This document shows, piece after piece, positions 7,497 through 8,531 of a DNA stretch of 8,531 bases. The stretch is taken from the NCBI GenBank assembly GCA_015654715.1, contig JAATGK010000014.1, positions 1 to 8,531 of the forward strand, read 5' to 3'. The notes under the pieces were generated by a model. It was not told the DNA's origin and did no database searches. It saw only the letters and a program-made list of their open reading frames with translations. The DNA is from Alphaproteobacteria bacterium (GTDB lineage Bacteria; Pseudomonadota; Alphaproteobacteria; Micropepsales; Micropepsaceae). The position numbers and the translations under genes were made by a program. Position 1 is the stretch's first letter; every line of letters starts with the position of its first letter.

Positions 7497-8227
7497 AGAA
7501 GACCGTTCTCTTCGCTCTCTGTTCCATCCTTGTGGCCGCGCCCGCTGGCGCCGGCGGGTTTGACGATTGGGCGGCGGTGGTGGTGGCCGGCGATTCCTAT
7601 GCCCATTCCGGCAAACGGTCGGCCGTGTTCGACAATGGCCGCAGCGAAATCGCGCGCGAGCTGACCGTCATCGGCTTCCGCACCGACAATATCCGCCAGC
7701 TTTCCGACCGTCCGCACAAATACCCGGATGGCGCTCCCGCCAAATCGACGCTGCGCAATCTGGCGCGCGGCCTTCAGAGCGTGGCGGACAAAACCCGCGG
7801 CGGCTGCCTCGTCTATCTCACCTCGCACGGCGACGACAAAGGTATTGGCGTCGGCGACGATCTCTTATCGCCGCGCGGGCTTGCCGGCATTGTCGACGGC
7901 GCCTGTTCGCGCCGCCCCGCGGTGGTGATCGTCTCGGCCTGTTATTCCGGCGTCTTCGTCGACAAGCTGAAGCGCTCGGACCGGATCGTGCTAACCGCAG
8001 CGGCCAAGGATCGCTCGTCGTTCGGCTGCGGCGAGACCGACAAATACACTTACTTTGATACCTGTGCGGTGGAGAACCTGCCGGGGGCGGGCGACTTCGC
8101 CACCTTCGGCAAACGCGCCATCGCTTGCGTTGCGGCGCGCGAGAAGAAAGAACAGGTCGATCTGCCGTCCAATCCGCAGCTGGCGGTCGGCGAGCGCGCG
8201 GCAGCGGTTATTCCGCGCTGGAAGTGA
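7493..8227 (+). CDS. Exported C13 family (legumain-like, caspase-fold) cysteine peptidase
   Basis: Predicted secreted or periplasmic clan CD cysteine peptidase of 244 residues. A signal peptide covers about 1-20: MKK, a hydrophobic core, then a cleavage site after AGA. Cys10 is not in a proper lipobox, so a lipoprotein is unlikely. The mature part has WAAVVVAGD (26-34), typical of C13 first strands. The catalytic His112 follows a hydrophobic strand (CLVYLTSHGDDKG) and the nucleophile Cys150 ends another (PAVVIVSACYSGVF), the His-Gly / Ala-Cys pattern of legumains, caspases and GPI8. RIVLTAAAKDRSSFGCG and the TYF segment complete the fold. Six cysteines in the mature part (105, 138, 150, 179, 191, 212) could allow disulfides. 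Legumains prefer Asn/Asp, but the specificity here cannot be read off. ATG overlaps the upstream stop (ATGA) and there is no clear ribosome binding site, so translation probably depends on coupling. Physiological role unknown. Confidence 0.87.
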   Translation: MKKTVLFALCSILVAAPAGAGGFDDWAAVVVAGDSYAHSGKRSAVFDNGRSEIARELTVIGFRTDNIRQLSDRPHKYPDGAPAKSTLRNLARGLQSVADKTRGGCLVYLTSHGDDKGIGVGDDLLSPRGLAGIVDGACSRRPAVVIVSACYSGVFVDKLKRSDRIVLTAAAKDRSSFGCGETDKYTYFDTCAVENLPGAGDFATFGKRAIACVAAREKKEQVDLPSNPQLAVGERAAAVIPRWK

Positions 8228-8238
8228 TGCTTGCTGCA

Positions 8239-8365
8239 ATTACCTCCCCTTGTGGGGAGGTCCAATTCGCGCGAGCGAATTGGGGTGGGGGGCCGACATC
8301 ATCACCAGCACCGCCCCCCACCCGGATCGCTTCGCTCTCCGACCTCCCCACAAGGGGGAGGTAAT
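8239..8365. repeat. Nested palindromic repeat element with terminal inverted repeats
   Basis: The ends, 8239-8262 and 8341-8365, are inverted copies of each other, differing only by one extra C/G in the right copy. Each end is itself a hairpin: ACCTCCCC 8242-8249 / GGGGAGGT 8254-8261 with a TTGT loop, and ACCTCCCC 8342-8349 / GGGGAGGT 8355-8362 with an ACAAG loop. Inside are CCAATTCGC 8262-8270 / GCGAATTGG 8275-8283 and the 11-bp GGGTGGGGGGC 8283-8293 / GCCCCCCACCC 8313-8323 around a 19-nt loop. Such palindromes of about 100-150 bp are, from memory, dispersed in many alphaproteobacterial genomes (REP/BIME- or MITE-like). It begins 11 bp after the C13 peptidase stop and could shape the mRNA 3' end, but no T-run follows either hairpin. 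No encoded protein. Confidence 0.85.
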
Positions 8366-8373
8366 AATTACGC

Positions 8374-8461
8374 CGAAAGCGGGCTGCGATTTTTCGCAAG
8401 TCCGCTCTCGGGGAGTGCCCTCCGGAAGACAGGGCGCCAGCAAACGCCGCAGTCAAGCGGC
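8374..8461. repeat. Run of three small inverted repeats
   Basis: An imperfect hairpin of about 16 bp spans 8374-8410: CGAAAGCGG 8374-8382 against CCGCTCTCG 8402-8410 with one mismatch, continued inward with one G-T pair and one bulge to a TTTT loop. It is followed by GTGCCCT 8415-8421 / AGGGCGC 8431-8437 (one wobble) and GCCGC 8446-8450 / GCGGC 8457-8461. They may be part of a structured RNA or regulatory region continuing past the window, or a second decayed repeat. No T-run makes any of them an obvious terminator. Confidence 0.35.
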
Positions 8462-8531
8462 CAATGACAGGCACAGTCTGCTTCGTCCACGAACCCCACG
8501 CCATGGCCGGAACGCCCGTCCACTTTGGTGC

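Larger units (their letters stand above)
8228..8531. other. Gene-free 3' region with repeats
   Basis: No supported coding gene. The left part is the palindromic element (8239-8365) and the right part carries small inverted repeats (8374-8461). A minus-strand frame runs through the whole stretch to the window edge, but it passes straight through the repeat and shows no family motif. A short + strand frame from ATG 8464 runs off the edge and is too short to judge. Confidence 0.6.

Noticed and set aside
7520..7525. Cys10 of the C13 peptidase as a lipobox cysteine
   Set aside because: The preceding residues (FAL) do not fit a lipobox and the hydrophobic core continues past the cysteine to an AGA cleavage site.
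8395..8490. Partial resemblance to RNase P RNA (AAGTCCG, then CAGGGCGCCAG..AACGCC, then ACAG)
   Set aside because: The invariant GAGGAAAG and ACAGAA/AAACCGCC blocks are missing, and the spacing between the first two blocks is about 13 nt too long compared with E. coli RNase P RNA. Probably chance similarity in GC-rich DNA.
8208..8504. Minus-strand frame through the 3' region, open to the window edge
   Set aside because: It passes through the whole palindromic element and into the end of the peptidase gene. I recognise no protein family in any of its parts.

Overview
The window comes from a GC-rich bacterial chromosome and reads as alphaproteobacterial housekeeping DNA. The evidence is the overall codon style, the xseB-dxs-tlyA-RNA methyltransferase gene order, and a C13 peptidase of a type I know mainly from alphaproteobacteria. 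I cannot fix the order or genus. All seven recognisable genes lie on the + strand. I see no phage, insertion sequence, CRISPR, tRNA or rRNA.

Layout: (1) 3-722 is the 3' part of a short-chain dehydrogenase very like acetoin reductase/meso-2,3-butanediol dehydrogenase (BudC); its start lies outside the window. (2) 723-1481 is about 760 bp without a convincing gene, holding several inverted repeats and one candidate long-range stem structure (1136-1289). (3) 1482-3245 is sppA, the membrane-anchored signal peptide peptidase, with both catalytic residues. (4) 3353-3601 is xseB, the exonuclease VII small subunit. (5) 3746-5671 is dxs, the first enzyme of the MEP isoprenoid pathway. (6) 5716-6441 is tlyA, an rRNA 2'-O-methyltransferase. 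(7) 6438-7496 is an iron-sulfur RNA 5-methyluridine methyltransferase without a TRAM domain. (8) 7493-8227 is an exported C13 (legumain/caspase-fold) cysteine peptidase. (9) 8228-8531 holds a roughly 127-bp palindromic repeat element and further small inverted repeats, with no recognisable gene.

dxs, tlyA, the methyltransferase and the C13 peptidase form a tight run: a 44-bp gap, then a GTGA overlap, then an ATGA overlap. They are probably co-transcribed, and the last three are probably translationally coupled. xseB may belong to the same transcript, but a 144-bp spacer with a weak hairpin separates it from dxs. The run links isoprenoid precursor supply, two RNA methylation enzymes and an envelope protease. 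This may be growth-linked co-regulation rather than a shared pathway. The palindromic element begins 11 bp after the last stop codon and may mark the 3' end of the transcript.

I found no convincing new multi-gene system. The points most worth a second look are the C13 peptidase coupled to RNA-modification genes, the TRAM-less methyltransferase, the nested palindromic element, and the possible structured RNA upstream of sppA.
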